The notes under the pieces: generated by a model | The model's database searches: none | The model's input: only the letters and a program-made list of their open reading frames with translations | Told to the model about the DNA's origin: nothing | Translations under genes and position numbers: made by a program | Shown: positions 16,657 to 26,269 of the stretch, piece by piece | Numbering within the stretch: position 1 is the stretch's first letter | How the letters are laid out: every line of letters begins with the position of its first letter | Assembly (NCBI GenBank): GCA_963803775.1 | Contig: CAWDNS010000001.1 | Location: forward strand, 186,001 to 250,000 | Origin: JABCZH01 sp963803775 | Lineage (GTDB): Bacteria; Acidobacteriota; Terriglobia; Terriglobales; Acidobacteriaceae | Direction of reading: 5' to 3' | DNA: 64,000 bases

Positions 16657-18354
16657 ATGCGCACAATCCTCTTCCTTGGTTGTTTAAGCCTCGTTGTCAT
16701 CGCACCCGCTCAAACCGTGCCAAGCACCCCACTCCCCAAGTTCGTTGACGTCGCTCAACAAGCCGGCTTGACCGTCTCCCACATCTCATCGCCTGAAAAG
16801 CATTACATCGTGGAATCCATGAGTGGTGGCGCAGGGCTGATCGACTGCGACAACGACGGCAAGCTCGACATCATTACCGTGAACGGATCAACAGTTGACC
16901 GCTTCAAGGCCGGTGGCGACCCTATGATCACGCTCTACCATCAGGACAACGGTTTCAAATTCACGGACATCACCAAGTCTGCCGGCCTCACGCGCAAAGG
17001 CTGGGGCATGGGTGTCGCGGTCGCGGACTACGACAATGACGGCCTGTCCGATATCTACGTCACCGGATATGGTGGCAACGCGCTCTATCACAATCTCGGC
17101 AACTGCAAGTTCGAGGATGTCACCGAAAAAACGGGAGTGGCCGGAGGAGGGTTCAGCACCGGCGCGGCCTGGGGAGACTATGACCGCGACGGGCATGTCG
17201 ATCTGTTCGTCTCCCGCTACGTTCACTTCGACATCGATCATCTGCCCGACTTTGGCGAGAACGAAAAGAATTGCAGCTTTAAGGGCGTCCCGGTGCAGTG
17301 CGGGCCATGGGGAATGCTGGGGGAATCCGACTTGCTCTTCCACAATCGCGGTGACGGAACCTTCGAGGAAGTTTCCAAGAAGGCCGGCGTCGACGATCCT
17401 AACAAATATTACGGCCTGGGCGTGATCTGGGGAGATTACGACAATGACGGCTGGCCCGATCTATATGTGGCCAACGATTCCGGGCCAAATTATCTCTATC
17501 ACAACAAGCACGACGGGAGCTTCGAAGAAGTTGGCATGCTCTCGGGAGTAGCGGTTAGCCCCGATGGCTTTGAGCAGGGATCGATGGGCGTAGATTGGGG
17601 CGATTATCTGCACGAAGGCCGTCTCTCCATGTTTGTGACCAACTTCACCGAGCAGCCCGACGCGCTATATCACAACCTCGGAGCGCAAGGATTCTCCGAC
17701 GTGAGTTATGCGGCGAAGCTGGCGCGGCCTACTTACACCATGGTCGGCTGGGGAACCGGATTCATCGACGGAGATAACGACGGCTGGCTGGATTTGTTCG
17801 TCGCCAACGGCCACGTTTATCCGCAGATGGATCAGATCCATGGGTCGGCACCTTATCGCGAGCCGATGCAGCTGTTCCGCAACCTGCGCGACGGCACTTT
17901 CGAAGATATTTCGACGGTGTTCTCGGCAATTCCGGAAGCATCGCGGCGAGGCGCTGCATTCGGCGATCTGAACAACGATGGCAAGATCGATGTCGTCCTG
18001 GTGAACACCGATGGGCCTCCTACTTTGCTGCTGAATCAGACCGAGAGTAAGAATCACCGAGTCCTGTTCAAGTTGCTCGGGACCAAGAGCAACAAATCCG
18101 CAATCGGTGCGCGGGTGACGGTAAAAGCTGGAAAGCTGGTGCAGATCAGCGAAGTCCGCGGTGGCGGTAGCTATCTTTCGCAGAACGATCCGCGACTGCA
18201 TTTCGGTCTGGGCGCTTGGTCCACAATGGAGGAAGTTGAAATCAAGTGGCCGAGCGGGAAGGTCGAAACCTTGCGCGACATCCCAGCAGATTTCATCTAC
18301 ACCGTCGTCGAGGGCTCGGGCATTCAAGGAAAGCTTGCGCTCCCGTCGTTGTGA
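16657..18354 (+). CDS. Secreted CRTAC1-like protein with VCBS/FG-GAP repeats and ASPIC/UnbV domain
   Basis: A 565-residue protein with a signal peptide (MRTILFLGCLSLVVIAPAQT). It then has repeated FG-GAP/VCBS units such as IDCDNDGKLDIITVNGST, VADYDNDGLSDIYVTGYGG, WGDYDRDGHVDLFVSRYV and WGDYDNDGWPDLYVANDSG. Their D-x-D/N-x-D-G loops probably bind calcium in a beta propeller. The C-terminal 90 residues, with GARVTVKAGKLVQISEVRGG and LHFGLGAWSTMEEVEIKWPS, are the ASPIC/UnbV domain. Such proteins are common in Acidobacteriota; their substrate is unknown. A TATAAT at 16632-16637 may be its -10 element. Confidence 0.9.
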   Translation: MRTILFLGCLSLVVIAPAQTVPSTPLPKFVDVAQQAGLTVSHISSPEKHYIVESMSGGAGLIDCDNDGKLDIITVNGSTVDRFKAGGDPMITLYHQDNGFKFTDITKSAGLTRKGWGMGVAVADYDNDGLSDIYVTGYGGNALYHNLGNCKFEDVTEKTGVAGGGFSTGAAWGDYDRDGHVDLFVSRYVHFDIDHLPDFGENEKNCSFKGVPVQCGPWGMLGESDLLFHNRGDGTFEEVSKKAGVDDPNKYYGLGVIWGDYDNDGWPDLYVANDSGPNYLYHNKHDGSFEEVGMLSGVAVSPDGFEQGSMGVDWGDYLHEGRLSMFVTNFTEQPDALYHNLGAQGFSDVSYAAKLARPTYTMVGWGTGFIDGDNDGWLDLFVANGHVYPQMDQIHGSAPYREPMQLFRNLRDGTFEDISTVFSAIPEASRRGAAFGDLNNDGKIDVVLVNTDGPPTLLLNQTESKNHRVLFKLLGTKSNKSAIGARVTVKAGKLVQISEVRGGGSYLSQNDPRLHFGLGAWSTMEEVEIKWPSGKVETLRDIPADFIYTVVEGSGIQGKLALPSL

Positions 18355-18411
18355 CATTGCATGCGCAGATGAACCAAGTATCATTGACGATCATTTCCTG
18401 ATCGAACCGCC

Positions 18412-19392
18412 ATGCTGCCATTCAAACTCGTCTACAGTGAGGATTACCACCTTCCCATCGGAGCACACGTTTTCCCGGCGGAAAAGTACCAGCGAATCCA
18501 CGAACGCCTGAGGGAAACCGGGGTCGCCGAGGCATCTGATTTCCTTACTCCACAGCCAGCCTCGGACCAGGACATTCTTCTGGTACATACGTCCCAGTAT
18601 GTGCAGAAGCTGAAGACTGGAACGCTATCGCCTCGCGAAGAACTGGCGATGGAGATTCCTTATTCTCCCGAGTTGGTGCGCGCGTTCTGGCTGGCAGCTG
18701 GCGGTTCGAGCCTGGCTGCTGAGCACGCACTGAAAGATCGAGTTGCATTCAACATCGGCGGCGGATTCCATCACGCCTTTCCCGACCATGGCGAGGGTTT
18801 CTGCATGATTCATGACGTGGCCGTCGCGATCCGCCGCATGCAGCAAGATGGCAAGATTGCCCGCGCCATGACCGTCGATTGCGACGTTCACCAGGGCAAT
18901 GGAACGGCAGCTATTTTCGCCGGCACGCGCGGACCTGGTGGTCCGCTGCCTTCGACTTCCGCTACCTCTCGGATCGCGAAAATCAACAATGCTCACGCGG
19001 GCGACGTGTTCACCATCTCACTGCACCAGGAGAACAACTATCCAGCTTCGAAACCACCGTCGTCGATCGACGTGAACCTGCCGGACGGCATCGGCGATGA
19101 CGATTATCTCGCGTGGCTGGACAACGCCCTCAGTTCGGGGCTACGCCAGTTCGAGCCAGAGTTGATCTGCTACATCGCTGGCGCAGATCCTTACTGCGAA
19201 GATCAGCTTGGAGGCCTGTCGTTGACCATTGAAGGCTTGAAGCGCCGCGATGAGTTGGTATTCCGTGTGGCTCGCGCCCGCGATATTCCAGTGATGGTGA
19301 CCTACGCCGGCGGTTACGCTCGGCGGGTGGAAGACACGGTGACGATTCACTGCAATACCGTGCTCGCGGCAAAAGAAGTGTTTGGTAGATAG
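18412..19392 (+). CDS. Histone-deacetylase-family amidohydrolase
   Basis: A 326-residue zinc hydrolase of the class II HDAC/AcuC/acetylpolyamine-deacetylase superfamily. The N-terminus FKLVYSEDYHLPIGAHVFP is typical of the bacterial HDAC-like subgroup. Active-site segments are GGGFHHAFPDHGEGFCMIHD (tandem His), TVDCDVHQGNGTAAIF (Asp and His metal ligands), IAGADPYCEDQLGG (third ligand Asp) and TYAGGYARR (catalytic Tyr). Acetylated lysine, polyamines or other amides are possible substrates; sequence does not settle which. It lies 33 bases upstream of ffh on the same strand, so it could be cotranscribed with ffh. No functional link is obvious. Confidence 0.93.
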   Translation: MLPFKLVYSEDYHLPIGAHVFPAEKYQRIHERLRETGVAEASDFLTPQPASDQDILLVHTSQYVQKLKTGTLSPREELAMEIPYSPELVRAFWLAAGGSSLAAEHALKDRVAFNIGGGFHHAFPDHGEGFCMIHDVAVAIRRMQQDGKIARAMTVDCDVHQGNGTAAIFAGTRGPGGPLPSTSATSRIAKINNAHAGDVFTISLHQENNYPASKPPSSIDVNLPDGIGDDDYLAWLDNALSSGLRQFEPELICYIAGADPYCEDQLGGLSLTIEGLKRRDELVFRVARARDIPVMVTYAGGYARRVEDTVTIHCNTVLAAKEVFGR

Positions 19393-19425
19393 CACCGGCG
19401 TCCCGGCTGTTAAAATAGCCACCTA

Positions 19426-20784
<1,359 letters not shown>

Positions 20785-20791
20785 GAGAGCC

Positions 20792-20858
20792 GCTTTTGGC
20801 TTCTAGCTTTTGGCTTCTAGCTTTTGGCTTCTAGCTTTTGGCTTCTAGCTTTTGGCTT
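20792..20858. repeat. Tandem 14-bp repeat, about 4.8 copies
   Basis: The unit GCTTTTGGCTTCTA is repeated perfectly four times (20792-20847), followed by an 11-base partial copy. It begins 8 bases after the ffh stop. The copies are identical, which implies recent expansion or gene conversion. A CCAACGACC-type repeat follows at 20864-20892, directly before the peroxiredoxin gene. Confidence 0.95.
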
Positions 20859-20863
20859 TAGCC

Positions 20864-20892
20864 AAAGACCAAGGACGAACGACCAACGACGG
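20864..20892. repeat. Dispersed CCAACGACC-type intergenic repeat
   Basis: AAAGACCAAGGACGAACGAC followed by CAACGACGG lies 5 bases before the peroxiredoxin start. It matches, in the opposite orientation, the GTTGG-rich pieces near 2061, 5506 and 10315. Confidence 0.5.
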
Positions 20893-20897
20893 TTCTT

Positions 20898-21587
20898 ATG
20901 AAATGGCGTTCTCTCGAAGAATCGACTCCGGGCACGGATGCTCGCCCGCTTGGCGAAATCTTTGCCGAGCGTAAGGCGCTAATCGCCCAGTATGTCCCGC
21001 AGGAAACCCAAGCCGTTCATGAGCAGGTGATTGCCGACCTTCGCGAGCAAGGGATTGCAGACCGCGCCCTAGGTCCGGGCGCGAAAGCTCCATCGTTCGA
21101 ATTGAAAGATCACAGCGGTAAGACGGTTTCCTCGGCCGAGATCTTGAGCACTGCCCGCCTTGTCATCTGCTTCTTTCGTGGACGCTGGTGCCCGTTCTGC
21201 GTCGGGCAATTGGAAGCCATGAATTTCATCCTGCCGCAAATTCTAGCGGTTGGCGCGCAATTGGTCGCCATCTCGCCGCAAACTGTGCACCAGTCCTTCC
21301 TAATGGCGGACCAGCACCAGTTGCGGTTTCCGTTGCTCAGTGATGCGGGCAATCAAGTGGCCCGCCAGTTTGGCTTGGTGTACCGCGTTCCCGACTCGCA
21401 GCAGTCGATCTTTCGCCGGGCCATGACTAACCTGCCATTTACCAATGGAGACGAAAGCTGGGAACTACCGATTCCAGCGGTGTATGTCGTCGACCGCGAC
21501 GGCACCCTCTTGTTCGCCGCGGTCAACCCAGACTACAAAGAACGTTCCGAGCCTGAAGAGATTCTTGAGCAGTTGGTGCGGCCTTAA
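20898..21587 (+). CDS. Peroxiredoxin-like AhpC/TSA-family protein
   Basis: A 229-residue thioredoxin-fold protein. After an N-terminal helical extension it has GPGAKAPSFELKDHSGKTVS, then VICFFRGRWCPFCVGQLEAM with a CPFC pair in the active site. That pair is characteristic of the peroxiredoxin-like group rather than the classic single peroxidatic Cys. The end carries PAVYVVDRDGTLLFAAVNPDY. It should reduce peroxides or act as a thiol oxidoreductase in the cytoplasm; no signal peptide is seen. Its stop overlaps the end of a convergent small gene by four bases. Confidence 0.9.
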   Translation: MKWRSLEESTPGTDARPLGEIFAERKALIAQYVPQETQAVHEQVIADLREQGIADRALGPGAKAPSFELKDHSGKTVSSAEILSTARLVICFFRGRWCPFCVGQLEAMNFILPQILAVGAQLVAISPQTVHQSFLMADQHQLRFPLLSDAGNQVARQFGLVYRVPDSQQSIFRRAMTNLPFTNGDESWELPIPAVYVVDRDGTLLFAAVNPDYKERSEPEEILEQLVRP

Positions 21588-21814
21588 TACTGCAAACAAA
21601 TCTCCAGCTGACGTGAGGCTTCGTCGATCGCATGGATCGCGTCTGACCGATGTCCGCCGAAATCGTGGGCGGCTTCCTGCAAGTGCATCTTGGCATTCTG
21701 CAATGCGTTAAGAGCGGCGTGAATCTGGGGATGGCGTCCAGCCGCCGGCGAAGGCGAGGAAAGCATCAACAACAAGGCGAGAACTCCAAATGAACTCATG
21801 ATTCTGTGCTTCAT
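21584..21814 (-). CDS. Small exported helical protein
   Basis: A 76-residue protein. The start at 21814 follows a strong AGGAGG 5-10 bases upstream; the frame opens at 21829. A signal peptide (KHRIMSSFGVLALLLMLSSPSPAAG) precedes a short helix-rich mature part, HPQIHAALNALQNAKMHLQ then DAIHAIDEASRQLEICLQY. The His/Ala helical pattern recurs in small exported proteins of soil bacteria as I remember them, but no function is known to me. It is convergent with the peroxiredoxin gene and overlaps its stop. Confidence 0.75.
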   Translation of the reverse strand: MKHRIMSSFGVLALLLMLSSPSPAAGRHPQIHAALNALQNAKMHLQEAAHDFGGHRSDAIHAIDEASRQLEICLQY

Positions 21815-22058
21815 GGATCCTCCTAACACTTCGTCCGACTTCAGGCGCGGACCAGCCTCTTGAGTGTGGATAGCCTATCCAACCCAAATTCCGGGGGCAA
21901 GTTGCAGGAATGGTTACGCCGTCGGTGGATCGCCAACCGAGAGGAATAGTTAGGGGACGACCTACCCTCAGTCCCGCCTTGCCAATCCGGCTAAATTCTG
22001 CAAAAATAGTGGTTTGTCTTAGACCTGCCAGAGAGATCAGGAAAGGAAACAAAGTTCT

Positions 22059-22310
22059 GTGTTGATGATTCGTCTATCGCGCATGGGTGCGCGCAAACAA
22101 CCGCATTATCGCGTGGTGGTAATTGAAAAGGAACGCGCGCGCAATGGCAGGCCGGTCGAGGTGGTGGGAACGTACAATCCCCGCACCAGTCCTGCCAGCA
22201 TCGAACTGAAGCGCGAGCGCATTGACTACTGGGTATCGAAGGGCGCACAGATGTCGGACCGGGTCAGCAAGATTGTCGCAAAGCCGGCCCCGGCCGCCTC
22301 GGTCGCCTGA
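22059..22310 (+). CDS. rpsP: 30S ribosomal protein S16
   Basis: An 83-residue ribosomal protein. The core IRLSRMGARKQPHYRVVVIEK and the YNPRTSPASIELKRERIDYW segment are diagnostic. I chose the GTG at 22059 because it aligns with the E. coli start (M-V-T-I-R-L against M-L-M-I-R-L) and lies 11 bases after AAAGGAAA; an ATG at 22065 is the alternative. The C-terminal tail is short and Ala/Pro-rich. It is the first gene of the conserved rpsP-khpA-rimM-trmD-rplS cluster. Confidence 0.97.
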   Translation: MLMIRLSRMGARKQPHYRVVVIEKERARNGRPVEVVGTYNPRTSPASIELKRERIDYWVSKGAQMSDRVSKIVAKPAPAASVA

Positions 22311-22359
22311 TTCCGGCGAACCCCGCAGCAACTTCATTCCCACCCAATTGGAAAGTTCT

Positions 22360-22608
22360 ATGGGCGAGCAAAGCGTAGATGTGCGGGCGCTGATCGAGCA
22401 GATCGCGAAAGCGCTGGTCGATGCCCCCGAAGAAGTATCGGTAGAGCAGATCGAAGGTGAGACCACGGTATTTGAACTTACTGTGGCACCGAATGATCTT
22501 GGCAAGGTGATTGGCAGACAGGGACGCGTAGCACGCGCGCTGCGGGCTCTGGTCGGTGCCGCGGGAATCCGCGCCCATAAGCGTTTTGGGCTTGAGATTA
22601 TCGAATAG
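22360..22608 (+). CDS. khpA: KH-domain RNA-binding protein KhpA
   Basis: An 82-residue single KH domain. The GxxG RNA-binding loop is seen in NDLGKVIGRQGRVARALRAL, followed by GAAGIRAHKRFGLEIIE. The N-terminus DVRALIEQIAKALVDAPEEV matches the YlqC/KhpA family. It acts as an RNA chaperone, often with KhpB/Jag. Its stop codon TAG shares a base with the GTG start of rimM, which suggests translational coupling. The location between rpsP and rimM is the standard one. Confidence 0.95.
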   Translation: MGEQSVDVRALIEQIAKALVDAPEEVSVEQIEGETTVFELTVAPNDLGKVIGRQGRVARALRALVGAAGIRAHKRFGLEIIE

Positions 22609-23186
22609 TGTTCGCAGGAGGGCCGGCAATCGCTGATGAGTTCATCACCCTGGCCCGCATTCTCAAGGTGCAGGGCCGGCGCGGCGAGGTCTTAGTAGAG
22701 CCGCTCAGCGATGTCCCCGACAGATTTCGGGTGGGCCTTGAGCTTTTTGCGCTTGGAGAGAACGAGGCCCGGCGCGAGTTGCGGGTCGAAGAGCTTTGGC
22801 CGCACAAGAATCGCCTGGCTCTGAAGTTTGTGGGAGTGGATTCCATCTCCGACGCGGAAGCTCTCGTAGGCAGCGAGTTGCAGGTGCCGCGGGGGGAGAG
22901 AGCGCAACTGGAGCCGGGATGGGCTTACGTCAGTGATTTGGTTGGCTGCATCGTCTTCGACCATGATCGCGAAGTCGGACTTGTTGAAGACGTACAGTTC
23001 GGCGCTGGTGAGGCGCCGCTGCTGATCGTGAAGGCGGGGGGTAAAGAGCATCAGATCCCTTACGCTGAGGCATATTTGCAAAGCGTGAATCTCGGGCAAA
23101 GAGAAGTACGGATGCTGCTGCCCGATGGCATGTTGGAGCTCGATGCTCCGCTGACGGCGGAAGAGAAGCAGCAACAAAAGCGTTAG
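22608..23186 (+). CDS. rimM: Ribosome maturation factor RimM
   Basis: A 192-residue protein needed for maturation of the 30S head and 16S rRNA 3' region; it binds S19. The N-terminal RimM domain has ITLARILKVQGRRGEVLVEP. The C-terminal PRC-barrel has YVSDLVGCIVFDHDREVGLV and QIPYAEAYLQSVNLGQREVR. The start is GTG, overlapping the khpA stop by one base (TAGTG). Length and gene order are normal. Confidence 0.96.
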   Translation: MFAGGPAIADEFITLARILKVQGRRGEVLVEPLSDVPDRFRVGLELFALGENEARRELRVEELWPHKNRLALKFVGVDSISDAEALVGSELQVPRGERAQLEPGWAYVSDLVGCIVFDHDREVGLVEDVQFGAGEAPLLIVKAGGKEHQIPYAEAYLQSVNLGQREVRMLLPDGMLELDAPLTAEEKQQQKR

Positions 23187-23212
23187 ATGCTGGGGACGCT
23201 TACGGCTTGGCG

Positions 23213-24013
23213 ATGCAGATTGAGATCGTAACCATCTTTCCGGACTTCTTTCGCGGGCCGCTGGATTACGGTATCATTCGCCGGGCGCAGGAAGCGGGCC
23301 TGGTAAAGATTGTGGTGCACGATCTGCGGGCGTTTGCGCATGATCGCCATCGCACTGTAGATGACCGCCCTTTCGGCGGCGGCGAAGGCATGGTGCTGAA
23401 GCCGGAACCGATCTTTGAATGTATTGAGACGATGGGCATTGCATCGCGCGACCAGCGACCGGCCGCTAAACAGAGTGTGGTACTGCTTTCCGCCCAGGGC
23501 AAAAGGTTCGATCAGAGCGTAGCCAATGAACTTACAGGCCTGGAACGGTTGGTTCTGATCTGTGGCCGATACGAAGGCGTGGACGAACGTGTCGGCCAGT
23601 TCTTAGCAGACAGGGAGTTGTCGATCGGCGACTATGTATTGAGCGGCGGTGAGTTGGGCGCGGCGGTGATTGTCGATTGCGTCACCCGGCTGATTCCTGG
23701 AGCTGTGGGCAATGAAGCCTCGACCCAGCAGGAATCATTCACCAGTTCGGCGTTACAGGCCGATGAGGGTGCGAATTCGACCTGCGCATCGGGCGGACTG
23801 TTGGATTATCCGCACTACACACGTCCAGCGGACTTTCGCGGGATGGAAGTTCCGGAAGTGCTGGCTTCGGGGAATCACGATCAGATACGCCGCTGGCGAC
23901 GCACTTCGGCGTTGGAAAAGACGCTGCGCAACCGGCCCGATCTGCTGGAAGATGTTGCGCTCAGTGCGGAAGACAAAGAGCTCATGGCCCGGAACAAGGG
24001 TAACCAGACTTAG
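23213..24013 (+). CDS. trmD: tRNA (guanine-N1)-methyltransferase TrmD
   Basis: A 266-residue SPOUT-class enzyme that makes m1G37 in tRNAs reading CNN and some GNN codons. It starts MQIEIVTIFPDFFRGPLDYG, with DDRPFGGGEGMVLKPEPIFE, LICGRYEGVDERV, ELSIGDYVLSGGELGAAVIV and LDYPHYTRPADFRGMEVPEV. The knot residues expected for SAM binding are all present. The ATG at 23213 is preferred to the in-frame TTG at 23207. It lies 26 bases after rimM and 19 before rplS. Confidence 0.98.
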   Translation: MQIEIVTIFPDFFRGPLDYGIIRRAQEAGLVKIVVHDLRAFAHDRHRTVDDRPFGGGEGMVLKPEPIFECIETMGIASRDQRPAAKQSVVLLSAQGKRFDQSVANELTGLERLVLICGRYEGVDERVGQFLADRELSIGDYVLSGGELGAAVIVDCVTRLIPGAVGNEASTQQESFTSSALQADEGANSTCASGGLLDYPHYTRPADFRGMEVPEVLASGNHDQIRRWRRTSALEKTLRNRPDLLEDVALSAEDKELMARNKGNQT

Positions 24014-24032
24014 AACGAAGGGGAAAAAGATC

Positions 24033-24407
24033 ATGTCGAACCTTATCATTGAAAAACTGCTGGCCAAGACCAAGCGCACCGACTTGCCGACTTTTGCGCC
24101 TGGCGATTCCATCCGCGTGCACGTCAAGATCAAGGAAGGTGATAAAGAGCGCCTACAGGCGTTTGAAGGCGTGGTGATCGCACGTTCTCGCGGACCGCAG
24201 GCCAGTTTCACCGTCCGCAAGATCAGCTTCGGCCACGGCGTGGAACGCATCTTCCCGGTGAATTCGCGCGTGGTCGACAAGGTAGAACTGCTACGCTCGT
24301 CGAAAGTCCGACGCGCCAAGCTTTATTACTTGCGCGCCTTGCGCGGCAAGGCCGCTCGTCTGCGCGATGTTGAGCGCGAGCATGTCGAAGCGGGAACAAA
24401 GCAGTAG
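24033..24407 (+). CDS. rplS: 50S ribosomal protein L19
   Basis: A 124-residue protein starting MSNLIIEKLLAKTKRTDLPT, with PGDSIRVHVKIKEGDKERLQ, FEGVVIARSRGPQASFTVRK and IERIFP-type sequence (VERIFPVNSRVVDKVELLRS), all diagnostic of L19. The tail LRALRGKAARLRD is basic. The start at 24033 has AAGGGGAAAA upstream; the frame itself extends far upstream inside trmD. It ends the rpsP operon; a 28-bp palindrome follows at 24434. Confidence 0.98.
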   Translation: MSNLIIEKLLAKTKRTDLPTFAPGDSIRVHVKIKEGDKERLQAFEGVVIARSRGPQASFTVRKISFGHGVERIFPVNSRVVDKVELLRSSKVRRAKLYYLRALRGKAARLRDVEREHVEAGTKQ

Positions 24408-24433
24408 ACTCGACTTCTGCAAAACTCATGGGC

Positions 24434-24461
24434 GTAGAGACGTAGCTAGCTACGTCTCTAC
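24434..24461. repeat. Perfect 28-bp palindrome (GTAGAGACGT family)
   Basis: GTAGAGACGTAGCT is followed immediately by its exact reverse complement AGCTACGTCTCTAC, 26 bases after the rplS stop. There is no T-tract, so it is not a standard terminator. The core matches the inverted repeat before etfB at 9952-9972. Confidence 0.85.
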
Positions 24462-24593
24462 AGTCCGTTCGTCACTCCTCCGGAAGTACATGCCCTCATT
24501 CTTCAAATACGGACGCACTACCGCGACAGTCATGGTTAGCGTGCGGTAGCTGCGTGATGCCTTATACTGCCGCCTTGCTTTGACAAGGCGCAG

Positions 24594-25694
24594 ATGCCAC
24601 CTTCCCCTTCAACCCGGCTGGCTTACATCGACTGGATGCGTGGCCTCGCGTGCGTGCTGATGTTTCAGACGCATTGTTATGACGCCTGGCTGGGCGGTGA
24701 CGCGCGCAAGTCAACGTTCTTCATGTGGTCGCAGCTGGGTGGCACTCTGCCCGCGCCGTTATTTCTTTTTCTGGCCGGAGTCTCGTTCGCGTTAGTTGTG
24801 GACAAGCTTCGGCAGAAGAACGTCCCCGCTGGCCAGATTGCACGAATCACCATCCGTCGTGGCGCTGAAATTCTCGCTCTTGGCCTGCTGTTTCGCCTGC
24901 AAGAGTACGCCCTGGCTTGGGGTTGGGCGCCATGGTCCGACCTTTTCCGCGTGGACATTCTCAACACCATCGGGGTTTCGATGATGCTGATGGGAATCGT
25001 GTGTTGGATCATTCTTAGCTTTGCACAGGAAAGACTGCTCCATCGAGTTCGACTTGTACTTGGCTTCAGCGCAGTTTCGCTTGGTCTGGCGATTTCCCTA
25101 TTTACCCCTTTGTTGTGGACAACCTGGCGTCCGCACTGGCTGCCCTGGCCTCTGGAATCCTACATCGACGGAGTACACAACCTTGGTCAACCGCAGTCCT
25201 GGATCTTCCCCATATTTCCTTGGACCGCTTTTGCCTTTATCGGTCTTGCGGCCGGATTGTTTCTGGCCAGCGATTGGGCAAAGAAGAACGGCGGATCTAC
25301 GATAGCGCTGGGAGCACTGGGCGGATTGCTAATCTACCTGGCAAAGTGGCTGGACGCGCGTCCAGAGCAGCTTTACGCCGCTTACGATTTCTGGCATACA
25401 AGTCCCAATTTCTTTTTGATCCGCGTGGGTCTTCTACTGCTGATCCTGGCCGCAGCTTACGTGTGGTGCCGGTGGGGTGCCGGACAATGGGGATTCAGCC
25501 CGCTCATTCAATTGGGACAGACGTCGCTGCTGGTGTACTGGGTACACATTGAGCTTGTATACGGAAAGTTCTCAATCCTGACGAAGCGGGCACAAGATAT
25601 TCGTACCGCTTCGTTGGGACTGCTGGCTATTTTCCTTTCGATGGTGTTGCTGTCGGTGTTGCGTACGCGATTGAAGGGCCGCAGCACAGTGTAG
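24594..25694 (+). CDS. DUF1624/HGSNAT-like multipass membrane protein
   Basis: A 366-residue membrane protein with about ten hydrophobic segments. The N-terminus RLAYIDWMRGLACVLMFQTH is the signature of the DUF1624/heparan-alpha-glucosaminide N-acetyltransferase catalytic-domain family. PAPLFLFLAGVSFALVVDKL follows. The His in FQTHCYD is in the position of the proposed acetyl-transfer His. Those proteins transfer acetyl groups across membranes to sugars, but the bacterial members are mostly uncharacterised. It stands alone and is convergent with the unknown gene at 25708. Confidence 0.82.
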   Translation: MPPSPSTRLAYIDWMRGLACVLMFQTHCYDAWLGGDARKSTFFMWSQLGGTLPAPLFLFLAGVSFALVVDKLRQKNVPAGQIARITIRRGAEILALGLLFRLQEYALAWGWAPWSDLFRVDILNTIGVSMMLMGIVCWIILSFAQERLLHRVRLVLGFSAVSLGLAISLFTPLLWTTWRPHWLPWPLESYIDGVHNLGQPQSWIFPIFPWTAFAFIGLAAGLFLASDWAKKNGGSTIALGALGGLLIYLAKWLDARPEQLYAAYDFWHTSPNFFLIRVGLLLLILAAAYVWCRWGAGQWGFSPLIQLGQTSLLVYWVHIELVYGKFSILTKRAQDIRTASLGLLAIFLSMVLLSVLRTRLKGRSTV

Positions 25695-25707
25695 GCTGTC
25701 AAAGGCG

Positions 25708-26268
25708 CTACAGTACTAACTGCCGGATCGCATTCTCCGCCAACTTCAATCCGATCCCCCAGCACTGGCGTGCCTGCGGTTCGTCTTCGCCGTAACCGAA
25801 TAGATAGAAAGTGATGTAGAAACCGTCGCTCATGCCGTCCGCGCCATGGTAGTAGCAGCGGCGGATGAGAAATTCAGCGGCGGCCGGAATCTCAGGAGCT
25901 TTCTTCAGCAGCTCCGTCAGCCGTTTCGACCACTGTTCATATTCTGAAAAGGAGGAACGGGCGCGATCATCGGAAAACAAAATATCCACATACGAACCAA
26001 ACTTGCATGGCGTACCGAAGATTTCTTCTTCCGGATTGATTTCCGTACTTGCCCAGGCATCGCACTTGGCGGTTTCTACCGCATTTGCAGCTGAGTTCAC
26101 TGCTGCCAGGAACTCGCCGAGTTCTCGGAACCGTTGCGCTTCTTCGACTTCTCGCAGCAATTCGGGACTGCGCTTCAGATCGTAGTAGCGGGGGCCATCT
26201 TCGGCCGCCCAAGGCATCTCGAGCGTCTCGTCATCCCTTCCGAGTTCGACCGCGAAATCAGCCTGCAC
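25708..26268 (-). CDS. Unknown protein in the LemA/TPM operon
   Basis: A 186-residue soluble acidic protein. The start is GTG at 26268, one base after the LemA stop (TAG-T-GTG), so the two are tightly coupled; longer extensions in this frame overlap lemA and are not credible. Segments include MPWAAEDGPRYYDLKRSPEL, a helical ELLREVEEAQRFRELGEFLA, and YYHGADGMSDGFYITFYLFG YGEDEPQARQCWGIG near the end. No known domain is recognised. Its place downstream of lemA suggests a linked envelope role, as inference only. Confidence 0.7.
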   Translation of the reverse strand: MQADFAVELGRDDETLEMPWAAEDGPRYYDLKRSPELLREVEEAQRFRELGEFLAAVNSAANAVETAKCDAWASTEINPEEEIFGTPCKFGSYVDILFSDDRARSSFSEYEQWSKRLTELLKKAPEIPAAAEFLIRRCYYHGADGMSDGFYITFYLFGYGEDEPQARQCWGIGLKLAENAIRQLVL

Positions 26269-26269
26269 A

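Noticed and set aside
20792..20858. CRISPR array
   Set aside because: The units are contiguous 14-mers without spacers and no cas genes lie nearby.
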